A DNA stretch of 31,869 nucleotides from Candidatus Krumholzibacteriia bacterium (GCA_035649275.1 DASRJW010000076.1:1-31869); one strand, 5' to 3'; positions 17,101-25,720 are shown, counted from the stretch's first letter. The notes: a model not told the origin generated them from the letters alone. Numbers and translations: made by a program.

Positions 17101-20100
17101 GGCTTCCTTGAGCGCCGATCTGCTCTCGGGTCAGACGGCGACGCGCACGCTCACCATCGCCAACCAAGGGGTGAGCAACCTGGACTTCCAGCTCGCCTTC
17201 GAGTTCCTGTCGGCGACGGCCGGGGCGACGTCCGTCCCCAAGACGCCGGTGGGACCGGCACGGCTCGCGGGCTCCGGTCTGGGAGATCAGGAACCGCGCC
17301 TGGCTTCCGAGCTGGTACGGCAGGAGAAACGTCAGGGGCCGCCGCCAACGAACCGGAACTTCGCTGGTTCGCTCCCGCCTGCTACCGCCGCCGAGCTCCG
17401 CACCTACGGCGTGGCGGCGGAGAACATTCTGGTGTACGCCGACGACTACCGGCACAGCGCCGGGAGCCACTACGTCGACCAGGCCTTGCAGGCCCTCGGT
17501 CTCTCCTACACCGCCTATTACAATGATCCGGGCGGCTTCGAGCTCGCTCTCGCCAGCGGCTCCTGGGATCTCGTCATCGTCGACAACTACAGCTTCGGCC
17601 TCGGCCCGGTGTGGGACGACATCGACGCCCACATCGCGGCCGGCGGCAAGGCGCTCATCACCACCTGGAATCTCGATGCGGTGAGCGGCGAACCGCTCTG
17701 GGCCCACCTGGGCTTGCAGGTGGTCAGCGACCTCTTCTCCGCCATGCCGGTCTTCCGCTGGGATCCCGGTCATTCGCTCTTCACGAGGCCCGAGTCCGTC
17801 CCCGACTTCACCCAGCTGAACGACTTCTACACCGACGACGGCGACCGGGTGAACGCCGTCGGTTCTTCCCAGCTCGTTGCCGGCTTCACCCCGACGGCCA
17901 CCGCGGGCCAAGGAGCGCTCCTCTTCACCGCGGCGCGGAACGCCATCGTCAACACCTTCATGCCGGTGGAGAGCACGAGCGACCGCGACGCGGACGGCAA
18001 GCTCGATGCGGTCGAGCTGTTCACCAACGAGATCAGCGCCCTCTCGGTTCCGGCTTGGCTGTCGGCCAACGTCGAAGCCGGCACCGTGCCCCCTGGCGGC
18101 AGTGTCGACATCCAAATCACCTTCGACGCTACCGATCTGTTCGGCGGCGACTACGACGCGCGGATCACGGTGACGAGCAATGATCCGGACGAATCGCCGG
18201 TGCAGGTGCCGGCGCACCTGCACGTCACCGGCGTGGAAGACATCGAGGTGCAACCGCTCGCCCTCGACTTCGGCAACGTCTTCCTGGGCTACAGCGCGCA
18301 ACGGACGCTCACGGTCACCAACGCCGGCACCGACGTGCTCACCGTCTCGGGCACTTTCGTCGGTCTGACCGACTACCACCTGTCGGCGTCGAGCTATGTC
18401 CTGCAGCCCCACGCCAGCAGGACGATCAACGTGACCTTCACCCCCACCCTCGCGGCGGTGCGGAACACCCAGCTTGCCTTCGCCTCCAGCGACCCGGACG
18501 AACCGCTCGTCCTCGTCACCCTCGCCGGCACCGGGCTGGTGCCGCCGGTGGCGACCCTCCTGCCGACGAGCCTGTCGGCGAACCTGCTCAGTGGCGCGAG
18601 CGAGACCCAGTTCGTCACCCTCTCCAACACCGGCGGCAGCGATCTGGAGTTCAGCGCCAGCCCCGAGACCCATGTCTCGTCGGTGGAGAACGCGCACCTG
18701 GAGCTCGCGAAGGGCGAGCCGGATCCGCGCATCGGCGCTCCGGTTCTGCAGAACACCGGCGGACCCGACGGCTTCGGCTACCGCTGGATCGACAGCGACG
18801 ACCCCGCCGGCCCTGACTTCCAGTGGATCGATGTCAGCAGCACCGGCACCCCGGTGTTCTCCTCCCCGGTGGACGACTCCAACATGGGTCCCTTCCCCAT
18901 CGGCTTCGCGTTTTCCTATTACGGCAACACCTACACCGACTTCCGTGTCTGCTCCAACGGCTTCATCAGCTTCACCTCGTCGTCGGCGCAGTACTCCAAC
19001 CAGCCGCTGCCGAACCTCTTCGCCCCGGAGAACATGTTGGCTGCCTTCTGGAGCGATCTGGCGGTGATCCCGGCGGATGGCAACGTCTACTGGCACAGCG
19101 ACGGCACCCGGCTGGTGGTGCAATACGAGAACGTCCGGCACCTCGGAGGCGACGGACCCTACAGCTTCGAGATCGTCCTCTACCCGAACGGCAGCATCGT
19201 CTACCAGTACCTGTCCGTGGGCGACGGCTACCCCTCCAACACCGTTGGCTTCCAGAACGATGCCAGGAACGATGGTCTCACCGTCGCTTTCAACACCAGC
19301 TACGTGCACGACAACCTGGCGGTGCGCATCGCCGCCTTGCCTCCGTGGCTCAGCGTGTCGCCGGCCACGGGCGTGGTGCCCGCGGGAGGCAGCGTGCAGC
19401 TGGCGGCGACCTTCGACGCCACCGGCCTCCTCGGCGGCGGCTACGAGGGGAACCTCCTCGTCCGCAGCAACGATCCGGCGCACCACGAGAGCCGCGTCCC
19501 GGTGCACCTGCAAGTCACCGGAGTCCCGGACATCGCGCTCGGCGCCTCCGCCCTCGACTTCGGCTCGACCTTCCTCGGTACCCAGGTCACCCGGGACCTC
19601 GTGGTTTCCAATCCCGGCACCGACGTGCTCCACGTGACCGGCGCGGCGGTGAACCATGGCGACTTCAGCGTGGCGATCTCGAGCTTCGACCTGGCGCCGT
19701 TCGGGAGCCGGACGCTGCAGCTCACCTTCGCTCCCAGTAGCGCCGGGGTGATCCAGGCGACGCTCACGCTGGCGAGCAATGATCCGGACGAAGGCCAGTT
19801 GAGCGTCGCACTGCAAGGCCAAGGTCTCCTGCCGCCGGATATCGCCGTTTCTCCCCCTTCCTTGAGCGCTGACCTGCTCACCGGGCAGACAGCCACGCGC
19901 ACGCTCACCATCGCCAACCAAGGCGCGAGCACGCTCGAGTACCAGATCGGCTTCGAGTACCTGTCGGCGCCGTCAGCGACGACGGCGGCGGCCGGGAAGA
20001 CGCGCGGCGCTCCGGCGACGGTGGCACCGCTGCCGATCGCCCGGGGCGAAATGAGTGCGGTGCCAGTGCTGCCTCGCCTCCAAGCGGAGCCGAATGCGCC

Positions 20101-23100
20101 AGGAGGCACGGCGCCCCCGGCGGAGTTCCGCACCTATGGTTTGGCGGCGGAGCGCATCCTGCTCTATGCGGACGACTACCGGCACAGCGGCGGGAGCCAC
20201 TACATGGACCAAGCCCTGCAGGGTCTCGGTCTCTCCTACACCGCCTATTACAATGATCCCGCCGGCTTCGAAATCGCCCTCGCCAGCGGCTCCTGGGATC
20301 TCGTCATCGTCGACAACTACAACTTCAGCCTCGGCCCCGTGTGGGACGACATCGACGCCCACCTCGCTGCCGGCGGCAAGGTTCTGATCACCACCTGGAA
20401 CCTCGATGGGGTGAGCGCCGAACCTCTCTGGGCCCACTTGGGCTTGCAGTGGGTCGGTGATTTCTTCACTCCCTTGCCCGTCTACCGCTGGGATCCCGGC
20501 CATCCCCTCTTCACCAGTCCCGAGTCGGTCCCTGACTTCACCCAGCTGACCGACTTCTACAACGACGACGGCGACCGGGTGAACGCCCTCGGTTCCTCGC
20601 AGACCGTGGCCGGCTTTACTCCCGCGGCCACCTTGGGCGAGGGGGCGCTGCTCGTGTCCGCCGCACACAACGCCATCGTCAACACCTTCATGCCGGTGGA
20701 GAACGACCGGGACCGGGATTCGGACGGCAAGCTCGATGCCATCGAGCTGTTCACCAACGAGATCACCGCGCTCACGATCCCGGCTTGGCTCTCCTCCGGC
20801 GTCGAGTCCGGCACCGTGCCCCCCGGTGGCAGCGTCCAGGTGCAGATCACCTTCGACGCCGCCGAACTGCTCGGTGGCGACTACGAGGCCCACATCGTGG
20901 TGACGAACAACGATCCGGACGAGTCCGAGGTACGCGTGCCGGCGCATCTGCACGTCACCGGCGTCGAGGACATCACAGTGGGACCCCTCGCCCTGGACTT
21001 CGGCAGTGTCTTCCTGGGCTTCGACGCACAACGGACGCTCACGGTCACCAACGCCGGGACCGATGTGCTCACGGTGACGGGGACGATGCTCGGACTGCCC
21101 GACTACAGCGCCAGTCCCACGGCCTACGTCCTCCAACCCCATGCCAGCGCCACGGTCACCGTGACCTTCGCTCCCACGGTCGGAACGGTGCGGAACACGC
21201 AACTCGCCTTGGCTTCCAGCGACCCGGACGAGCCCATCGTCGTGGTGGAGCTCACGGGCACTGGAGTCGTACCGCCGCAGCTCTCGGTCACCCCGGCGAC
21301 GCTCACCGCCGCGGCAGCCCCGGGAGGACAGAAGACGAAGACGTTGCGCATCTGCAACAACGGGGGCAGCGATCTGGTCTTCGGGACCAGCGTGCAGGTG
21401 AGCCTGAGCAGCCCGGCGTCGACCGTGGCGCTGCCGGGGCTGGATGCCGCGGGGGCCATGAAGCTCGCCTCACCACGAGCGACCCGCCTCGCGCTCGGCG
21501 CCCCGGCCTCCGCCGTGCTTGCCGCCCCGCCCTTCGTCGCGGTCACCGCCTCGACTTTCGTGCCGGTCGAGCACGTGGAGCTCGCGAAGGGCGAACCGGA
21601 TCCGCGCCGCGGCGCCCCGGTGCTCCAGAACAGCGGCGGACCCGATGTCTTCGGTTACCGCTGGATCGACAGCGACGACCCCGCCGGTCCCGCTTTCCAG
21701 TGGATCGACGTCAGCCGCACCGGCACGCCGGTGTTCCTCTCTCCGGTGGACGACTCCAACCGGGGTCCCTTCCCCATCGGCTTCGGGTTTTCCTACTACG
21801 GCATCACCTACACGCAGTTCCGCATCTGCTCCAACGGCTTCATCAGCTTCACTTCGCCGTCGGCGCAGTTCTCCAACCAGCCGCTCCCGAGCACCAACGC
21901 CCCGGAGAACATGCTGGCCGCTTTCTGGAGCGACCTGGCGGTGAACCCGACGGAGGGAAACGTCTACTGGCACAGCGATGGCACCCGGCTGGTGGTGCAA
22001 TACGAGCACGTCCGGCACCTGAGCGGCGAGGGGCCGTTCAGTTTCGAGATCGTGCTCACTCCGGATGGCAACATCCTGTACCAGTACCTGACCATGCTCG
22101 ACGGCTATCCCTTGAACACCATAGGCTTCCAGAACGACACCCGGGACGACGGTCTCACCATCGCTTTCAACACCAGCTACGTGCACGACAACCTGGCCGT
22201 ACGCATCGCCGTCGTGCCGCCCTGGTTCAGCCTCTCGCCGGACCATGGCGTGGTTCCTGCCGGCCAGTGCATGGATCTCACGGTCACGCTGGATGCGGCG
22301 GAGCTGGAGGCGGGCGACCACAGCGGCACCATCGTCGTCTCGAGCAACGACCCGTACCATCCGTCGCTCAGTGTCCCCGTCCTCTTCCACGTCGGGGAGA
22401 TCGAGGCCGTCGTGGCGGACATCGACCCCAACGCGATCAATCCGCAGTCGAACGGCAACTGGGTGACGGCGCACGTGGAGCTGCCGCCGGGATACGCCCC
22501 GGGGGACGTGGTGATCGAGACCGTGACGCTCAACGGCACGGTGCCGGCCGACACCGAGAACTACGAGACCCACTCGGACTTCAACAACAACGGCATCCCG
22601 GATTGCACCTTCAAGTTCCCGCGGGCGGCGGTGGAGGCGATCCTGCCGGAGGGCGAAGCGGTGCTCTTGCGGGTGGCCGGCGAGGTCCGGGACACCAACT
22701 GGTTCTGGGGTTCCGAGTTCGTCCGCATCATCCGGCCGCGGCTGCACGCGCCCAACGGCGGCGAGACGCTCGCCGCCGGGAGCTCCTTCACGGTGACCTG
22801 GGAGAACCCGCGCGACTGGCACGTGAGCCAGGCGGATCTCTACTTCAGCTTGGACGACGGCGCGTCGTGGAGCGTCCTCGCGGTGGGGGTGACGGGAACT
22901 TCGTGCACCTGGAGCGTGCCGACGACGGCGACTCAGAATGCGCGCGTCCGAGTCTTCGTCTACGACACGGAGGGCGTGCTCGGGTACGACACGAGCGACG
23001 GCACGTTCTCCATCGGCGCCGGCCCCACCGACATGGCGGGGCAGGAGATCCCGAAGGTGTACGCGCTGCGCCAGAACGTCCCGAACCCCTTCAATCCGAT

Positions 23101-23332
23101 GACGCGCATCGAGTTCGATCTGCCCGTGGAGGCCCAGGTGCGGCTCGTGGTCTACGACGCCAAGGGGAGACTGGTGACCCAGCTCCTCGACCAGTGGATG
23201 CCGGCGGGACGGCAGCAGGCCGTCTGGCGCGGCACGGATGCTCGCGGGCGGCTGGTCCCCTCGGGGGTCTACATCTGCGAGATCCAGGCCGGCACCTTCA
23301 CCGGCCGCAAGCGGATGGTGATGGTCAAGTAA
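14174..23332 (+). CDS. giant secreted subtilisin-like protease with split Ig/ASH repeats
   Basis: The 3,052-residue product starts at ATG 14174 (GGAGG at 14161-14165, eight bases away) with a signal peptide (ILAMAIAAFLMLSGSWSG). A propeptide follows (about 35-104, DEIIIKFAPTATQAEKN), then an S8 catalytic domain with D154 (IIDTGAD), H209 (NGHGTHTAG), oxyanion N301 (AAAGNSG) and S369 (SGTSMATPH). A fibronectin III domain lies near 432-537. Next come five Ig-like domains, each seemingly interrupted by an inserted module: beta-rich type A (near 15958, 18697, 21571) or Rossmann-like type C (near 17396, 20126). Four ASH-type domains alternate with them (near 16771, 18235, 19523, 20966). The end has a domain of unknown type, a KNH-like domain (PNGGETLAAGSSFTVTWENP) and a FlgD-like module (NVPNPFNPMTRIEFDLP) of the kind used for surface sorting. 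It is probably an extracellular or surface protease; the substrate is unknown. Confidence 0.93.
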   Translation: MSLGARILAMAIAAFLMLSGSWSGAEPIAHPHVQDEIIIKFAPTATQAEKNAILGDLGATKLKDLKRMNAASHRLHGLTVEQAVQRYKNSAKIEYIEPNYIRQVEEIPNDPQFSGLWGLLNTGQTGGRPDADIDAEMAWDVFTGSENVVVGIIDTGADFNHPDLAANIYTNPGETPGNGIDDDGNGYIDDVRGWDFANNDNSPMDDNGHGTHTAGTVGAVGDNGIGVVGVNWRVRIMPLKAFNAGGGATDVDLIEAIQYSTMMGVRLTSNSWGGGPFSAAMFQAISAANAAGILFVAAAGNSGSDNDAFPHYPSGYDLPNVVSVAATDHNDALAGFSSYGATTVDLGAPGVDILSTLPGNSYGHFSGTSMATPHVSGVLALICGRFPGIGAPQAKALLLIRTDPVPGLAGRVLTGGRLNAFGAIAEPDSTPPGPVSDLAVGQAGSNWLVLHWSATGDDGTSGTASRYELRYATFPITAANFDTATPASGEPDPGPPGTAEEMQVRGLAFNTPYYFAVKVLDEFGNPSEISNIVSGTTLGPPEIDVQPTALAEALLTGASSTQRLTLHNLGEGTLDFVIPNPALVTSPVAIQQSLVLGKDEVDPRAGAPILAGSGGPDGFGYRWVDSDEPGGPGFAWADISATGSVALSAGDDVTAGPFPLGFSFPFYGGEFTEFFVTSNGIISLSEADASYGNQPLPTPGAPPHLIAAFWDDLILSPGTVYWRNDGSRLIVQWQGVQHYGSGGPYTFQAILSPNGSILYQYLSMGEPRTSATIGIQNGNGSDGLQVVFNAPYVHDNLAVRIASVPQWVTVAPASGTVVAPGSTVLDVTIDAASLLGGAYEAEIHVLSNDADEPDLRIPVQLQVTGAPDIAVSASALDFGSPFVGGQVLRDLVVSNPGTDVLHVTSVAADHADFSTDVSSFDLAPFGARTLHVRFAPSSAAVIQGTLTLTSNDPDEGQVSVALQGEGLLPPDIAVSPASLSADLLSGQTATRTLTIANQGVSNLDFQLAFEFLSATAGATSVPKTPVGPARLAGSGLGDQEPRLASELVRQEKRQGPPPTNRNFAGSLPPATAAELRTYGVAAENILVYADDYRHSAGSHYVDQALQALGLSYTAYYNDPGGFELALASGSWDLVIVDNYSFGLGPVWDDIDAHIAAGGKALITTWNLDAVSGEPLWAHLGLQVVSDLFSAMPVFRWDPGHSLFTRPESVPDFTQLNDFYTDDGDRVNAVGSSQLVAGFTPTATAGQGALLFTAARNAIVNTFMPVESTSDRDADGKLDAVELFTNEISALSVPAWLSANVEAGTVPPGGSVDIQITFDATDLFGGDYDARITVTSNDPDESPVQVPAHLHVTGVEDIEVQPLALDFGNVFLGYSAQRTLTVTNAGTDVLTVSGTFVGLTDYHLSASSYVLQPHASRTINVTFTPTLAAVRNTQLAFASSDPDEPLVLVTLAGTGLVPPVATLLPTSLSANLLSGASETQFVTLSNTGGSDLEFSASPETHVSSVENAHLELAKGEPDPRIGAPVLQNTGGPDGFGYRWIDSDDPAGPDFQWIDVSSTGTPVFSSPVDDSNMGPFPIGFAFSYYGNTYTDFRVCSNGFISFTSSSAQYSNQPLPNLFAPENMLAAFWSDLAVIPADGNVYWHSDGTRLVVQYENVRHLGGDGPYSFEIVLYPNGSIVYQYLSVGDGYPSNTVGFQNDARNDGLTVAFNTSYVHDNLAVRIAALPPWLSVSPATGVVPAGGSVQLAATFDATGLLGGGYEGNLLVRSNDPAHHESRVPVHLQVTGVPDIALGASALDFGSTFLGTQVTRDLVVSNPGTDVLHVTGAAVNHGDFSVAISSFDLAPFGSRTLQLTFAPSSAGVIQATLTLASNDPDEGQLSVALQGQGLLPPDIAVSPPSLSADLLTGQTATRTLTIANQGASTLEYQIGFEYLSAPSATTAAAGKTRGAPATVAPLPIARGEMSAVPVLPRLQAEPNAPGGTAPPAEFRTYGLAAERILLYADDYRHSGGSHYMDQALQGLGLSYTAYYNDPAGFEIALASGSWDLVIVDNYNFSLGPVWDDIDAHLAAGGKVLITTWNLDGVSAEPLWAHLGLQWVGDFFTPLPVYRWDPGHPLFTSPESVPDFTQLTDFYNDDGDRVNALGSSQTVAGFTPAATLGEGALLVSAAHNAIVNTFMPVENDRDRDSDGKLDAIELFTNEITALTIPAWLSSGVESGTVPPGGSVQVQITFDAAELLGGDYEAHIVVTNNDPDESEVRVPAHLHVTGVEDITVGPLALDFGSVFLGFDAQRTLTVTNAGTDVLTVTGTMLGLPDYSASPTAYVLQPHASATVTVTFAPTVGTVRNTQLALASSDPDEPIVVVELTGTGVVPPQLSVTPATLTAAAAPGGQKTKTLRICNNGGSDLVFGTSVQVSLSSPASTVALPGLDAAGAMKLASPRATRLALGAPASAVLAAPPFVAVTASTFVPVEHVELAKGEPDPRRGAPVLQNSGGPDVFGYRWIDSDDPAGPAFQWIDVSRTGTPVFLSPVDDSNRGPFPIGFGFSYYGITYTQFRICSNGFISFTSPSAQFSNQPLPSTNAPENMLAAFWSDLAVNPTEGNVYWHSDGTRLVVQYEHVRHLSGEGPFSFEIVLTPDGNILYQYLTMLDGYPLNTIGFQNDTRDDGLTIAFNTSYVHDNLAVRIAVVPPWFSLSPDHGVVPAGQCMDLTVTLDAAELEAGDHSGTIVVSSNDPYHPSLSVPVLFHVGEIEAVVADIDPNAINPQSNGNWVTAHVELPPGYAPGDVVIETVTLNGTVPADTENYETHSDFNNNGIPDCTFKFPRAAVEAILPEGEAVLLRVAGEVRDTNWFWGSEFVRIIRPRLHAPNGGETLAAGSSFTVTWENPRDWHVSQADLYFSLDDGASWSVLAVGVTGTSCTWSVPTTATQNARVRVFVYDTEGVLGYDTSDGTFSIGAGPTDMAGQEIPKVYALRQNVPNPFNPMTRIEFDLPVEAQVRLVVYDAKGRLVTQLLDQWMPAGRQQAVWRGTDARGRLVPSGVYICEIQAGTFTGRKRMVMVK
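15791..18540 (+). repeat. intragenic super-repeat, unit 1
   Basis: This is the first copy of a four-part block inside the protease gene: Ig-like domain carrying insert A, ASH domain, Ig-like domain carrying insert C, ASH domain. Each landmark recurs about 2.73-2.75 kb later. For example, the C insert start moves from 17398 to 20128, the EF-hand loop from 17981 to 20711, and the ASH start from 16774 to 19528. Runs of 35-43 identical bases are shared with unit 2. Confidence 0.85.
18541..21270 (+). repeat. intragenic super-repeat, unit 2 (third partial unit follows)
   Basis: Second copy of the same block. A partial third unit (Ig-like domain with insert A only) follows at 21271-22395. Identity to unit 1 is visible at the DNA level, such as the 35-base identical stretches at 17495 and 20225. 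The duplication is therefore recent or kept similar by gene conversion. Confidence 0.85.
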
Positions 23333-23334
23333 AC

Positions 23335-23350
23335 GGCGCAGTTTTGCGCC
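23335..23350 (+). terminator. stem-loop after the protease gene
   Basis: GGCGCA (23335-23340) and TGCGCC (23345-23350) form a 6-bp stem with a GTTT loop two bases after the stop codon. Only AATT follows, so intrinsic termination would be weak. Confidence 0.4.
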
Positions 23351-23421
23351 AATTGCCCCGCCGTACCGACCTCCAGGTCTCGGACTGCGGGGTGACACCC
23401 ATCTTTTCGCCCTGCGAACGC

Positions 23422-23453
23422 AGCAGCGGCCCGGCGTTGGCTGGGCCGCTGCT
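23422..23453 (+). terminator. 11-bp perfect stem-loop
   Basis: AGCAGCGGCCC (23422-23432) and GGGCCGCTGCT (23443-23453) are perfect inverted repeats around a 10-base loop. CTCTTG follows rather than a true T run. It is the strongest hairpin between the protease gene and the glycan operon and may end the protease transcript. Confidence 0.5.
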
Positions 23454-23638
23454 CTTGCCGCTATACTTCTTCACAGCCATTGTGCGGACCCCGAGCAGGG
23501 AAGCACTGGGAACAGGACGGGCCCCAAGGGCCAGTCGGCGTGCAACGATTCCCACGCCGCGCCCCTCGCAGTCTCCCATGCCGCACGGCCTTCTCAATCC
23601 GGAAGCCGGCGATTTCTCATTTCGGAGCGCATGGAAGC

Positions 23639-24643
23639 ATGGTCCGTCTGCACCCGAACCGCGTTCTCGTGACCGGCGGAGCCGGTTTTCTCGGCTCCCA
23701 CCTCTGCCAGCGCCTGCTCGATCTCGGCAGCGAGGTCCTCTGTCTCGACAATTTCTTCACCGGCCGGAAGGAGAACGTCCAGGAACTCATGGACCAGCGC
23801 TCCTTCGAGCTGATCCGCCATGATGTGAACCTGCCCTTCCGCTACCAGGTGGACGAGATCTACAACCTCGCTTGCCCGGCTTCGCCCGTGCACTACCAGC
23901 ACGATCCTGTCGAGACCATCAAGACCTCCGTTCTCGGCACGCTCCACGCCTTGGACCTGGCCCACCATGTGGGCGCCCGGATCTTGCAGGCTTCGACGAG
24001 CGAGGTCTACGGGGATCCCGCCGAGCATCCACAGAAGGAAACCTACTGGGGCCACGTGAACCCCATCGGCACGCGGGCCTGCTACGACGAGGGCAAGCGT
24101 TGTGGGGAGACCTTGTTCTTCGAATATCGACGGAAGTACGGCGTCGACATCAAAGTGGCGCGGATCTTCAACACCTTCGGCCCGCGCATGAACGCTGCCG
24201 ACGGGCGCGTGGTGTCGACCTTCATCGTCCAGGCCTTGCAGGGCGACCCCATCAGCATCTACGGGGAAGGACTGCAGACGCGGTCCTTCTGCTATGTGGA
24301 CGACCTGATCGAGGGTTGTGTGCGGCTGATGGCGACCGCAGAGGGCTTCACCGGTCCGGTCAACCTGGGCAACCCGCACGAGATCAGCATTCGTGACCTG
24401 GCGCAGAGGATCCTGGGGCTCACCGGTTCACGTTCCCGCCTGGTGTTCAAGCCCCTACCCAGCGATGACCCCAAGCAACGCCGGCCCGACATCTCCCTGG
24501 CGCAGGAGGCCTTGGGCTGGGACCCTGTGGCCTCGTTGGAGACGGGTCTGCTCCGCACCATCGAGTACTTCGATGCCTTGCTGCGCAACGGCTACAAGCT
24601 GCCCGCCGCGATTGCCGGTCGATTCGAGCGCAACGTCGCTTGA
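23639..24643 (+). CDS. UDP-glucuronate decarboxylase-like NAD-dependent epimerase/dehydratase
   Basis: A 334-residue extended short-chain dehydrogenase. The NAD-binding loop [10 protein letters not shown] lies at 12-21 and the catalytic YxxxK is Y149-K153 ([10 protein letters not shown]). It also has the family strings [50 protein letters not shown] and [12 protein letters not shown]. These are characteristic of UXS enzymes, which convert UDP-glucuronate to UDP-xylose in the cytoplasm. A related 4,6-dehydratase or epimerase activity cannot be excluded from sequence alone. ATG 23639 puts the nucleotide loop at the usual position, but its ribosome binding site is poor (GGAG 13 bases away). It opens the operon that continues with the GalE-like gene, implying local supply of an activated pentose or related sugar. 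Confidence 0.9.
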   Translation: MVRLHPNRVLVTGGAGFLGSHLCQRLLDLGSEVLCLDNFFTGRKENVQELMDQRSFELIRHDVNLPFRYQVDEIYNLACPASPVHYQHDPVETIKTSVLGTLHALDLAHHVGARILQASTSEVYGDPAEHPQKETYWGHVNPIGTRACYDEGKRCGETLFFEYRRKYGVDIKVARIFNTFGPRMNAADGRVVSTFIVQALQGDPISIYGEGLQTRSFCYVDDLIEGCVRLMATAEGFTGPVNLGNPHEISIRDLAQRILGLTGSRSRLVFKPLPSDDPKQRRPDISLAQEALGWDPVASLETGLLRTIEYFDALLRNGYKLPAAIAGRFERNVA

Positions 24644-24657
24644 GCCGCAAGCGGCTC
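24642..24657 (+). other. short hairpin between the two epimerase genes
   Basis: GAGCCGC and GCGGCTC (24642-24648 and 24651-24657) are perfect 7-base inverted repeats separated by AA, overlapping the stop of the UXS-like gene. There is no T run, so it is more likely an mRNA stability or processing structure than a terminator inside the operon. Confidence 0.35.
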
Positions 24658-24706
24658 CCGGGGCGGCGTGGTTGACGCCCACAGCCAATCGGTGTAGGGA
24701 CGAAGC

Positions 24707-25720
24707 ATGCAGTGTGTTCTTGTCACAGGCGGCGCCGGGTACATCGGCAGCCACACCTGCAAACTCCTGGCGCAGCGCGGCATGCAGCCCGTGGTCCTGG
24801 ACAACCTGGTGCGCGGGCACCGCCAGGCCGTGCGCTGGGGTCCATTCCATCAGGGTGACATCGCCGATGCGGCGCTGGTCCAGGGCTTGGTGCGGGAATA
24901 CGAGATCCGCTCGCTGATCCATTTCGCCGCCTTCGCCTATGTGGGCGAATCCATGGAGCAGCCGCAGAAATACTTCGAGAACAATGTCGTGCGCGGCCTG
25001 AGCCTGCTGCACGCCGCCATGGATGCTGGAGTGCGGCAGGTGGTGTTCTCGTCCACCTGCGCGGTCTACGGCATTCCCGAGGAAGTTCCCATCGCCGAGA
25101 CCCAACCCACCTCGCCCGTGAACCCCTACGGCGAAACCAAGCTGTGGATCGAGCGCGCCCTGCACTGGCTCGGCAGCTGCCGCGATCTGCGCTGGATGGC
25201 TTTGCGCTATTTCAATGCCGCCGGCGCCGATCCGGAGGGCGAGATCGGCGAGGATCATCGACCGGAAACTCACTTGATCCCGCGGGTCATGCAGGCGGCG
25301 CTCGGACAGATTCCCCACCTCGAGATCTTCGGCACCGACTATCCCACCCCCGACGGCACGGCCATCCGCGATTACATCCATGTCAACGATCTCGCCGAGG
25401 CGCACGTGCGCGCCCTGGAACACCTGCAGGACGGCGGCGAAAGCATGCCGGTCAACCTGGGCACCGGGGAGGGCTCCTCGGTGCGAGAGCTGATCGCCAC
25501 TTTGGAAAAGATCGCCGGCCGCCCGGTGCCCGTCCTCACCGCACCTCGCCGCGCCGGGGACCCGCCGGTGCTGGTGGCCAACCCGGCGCGGGCGCGGCGC
25601 ATCCTGGGCTGGACACCACAGTGGTCGAGCCTCGAACAGATCCTGCAGACCGCGTGGCAGTGGCATGCGGCCCGTGCGGTGGCGGGAAGCTCCGGCCGCA
25701 GGCACGGTGAGGACTCGTGA
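24707..25720 (+). CDS. galE: UDP-glucose 4-epimerase
   Basis: The 337-residue product has the NAD loop TGGAGYIGSH (7-16), the Ser-Thr region VFSSTCAVYG, and the catalytic YxxxK as Y141-K145 (NPYGETK). It also has GalE-type strings LIHFAAFAYVGESMEQP, ALRYFNAAGADPEGEIGEDH, DGTAIRDYIHVNDLAEAH and LGTGEGSSV. GalE interconverts UDP-glucose and UDP-galactose; related enzymes act on the N-acetylated sugars. ATG 24707 is preceded by AGGGA six bases upstream. Its TGA overlaps the GTG of the next gene (GTGA), showing translational coupling to the hydrolase-glycosyltransferase fusion. Confidence 0.93.
   Translation: MQCVLVTGGAGYIGSHTCKLLAQRGMQPVVLDNLVRGHRQAVRWGPFHQGDIADAALVQGLVREYEIRSLIHFAAFAYVGESMEQPQKYFENNVVRGLSLLHAAMDAGVRQVVFSSTCAVYGIPEEVPIAETQPTSPVNPYGETKLWIERALHWLGSCRDLRWMALRYFNAAGADPEGEIGEDHRPETHLIPRVMQAALGQIPHLEIFGTDYPTPDGTAIRDYIHVNDLAEAHVRALEHLQDGGESMPVNLGTGEGSSVRELIATLEKIAGRPVPVLTAPRRAGDPPVLVANPARARRILGWTPQWSSLEQILQTAWQWHAARAVAGSSGRRHGEDS

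Larger units (their letters stand above)
23333..23638. other. spacer between protease gene and glycan operon
   Basis: No gene is supported. It contains the two stem-loops listed at 23335 and 23422. A TATACT hexamer at 23462-23467 might be the -10 of the downstream operon, but no well-spaced -35 was found. Confidence 0.4.

Noticed and set aside
16352-19921. Very long open frame on the minus strand opposite the protease gene (and others at 21470-23398 and 14153-15106)
   Set aside because: These have the Arg/Gly/Val/His-rich texture of antisense reading of GC-rich codons, repeat with the sense-strand modules, and lack starts with ribosome binding sites or family motifs.
15791-22395. Repeats in the 16-22 kb region as a CRISPR or intergenic repeat array
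   Set aside because: The repeat period is in the kilobase range, keeps the reading frame and encodes protein domains. There are no short repeats with spacers.
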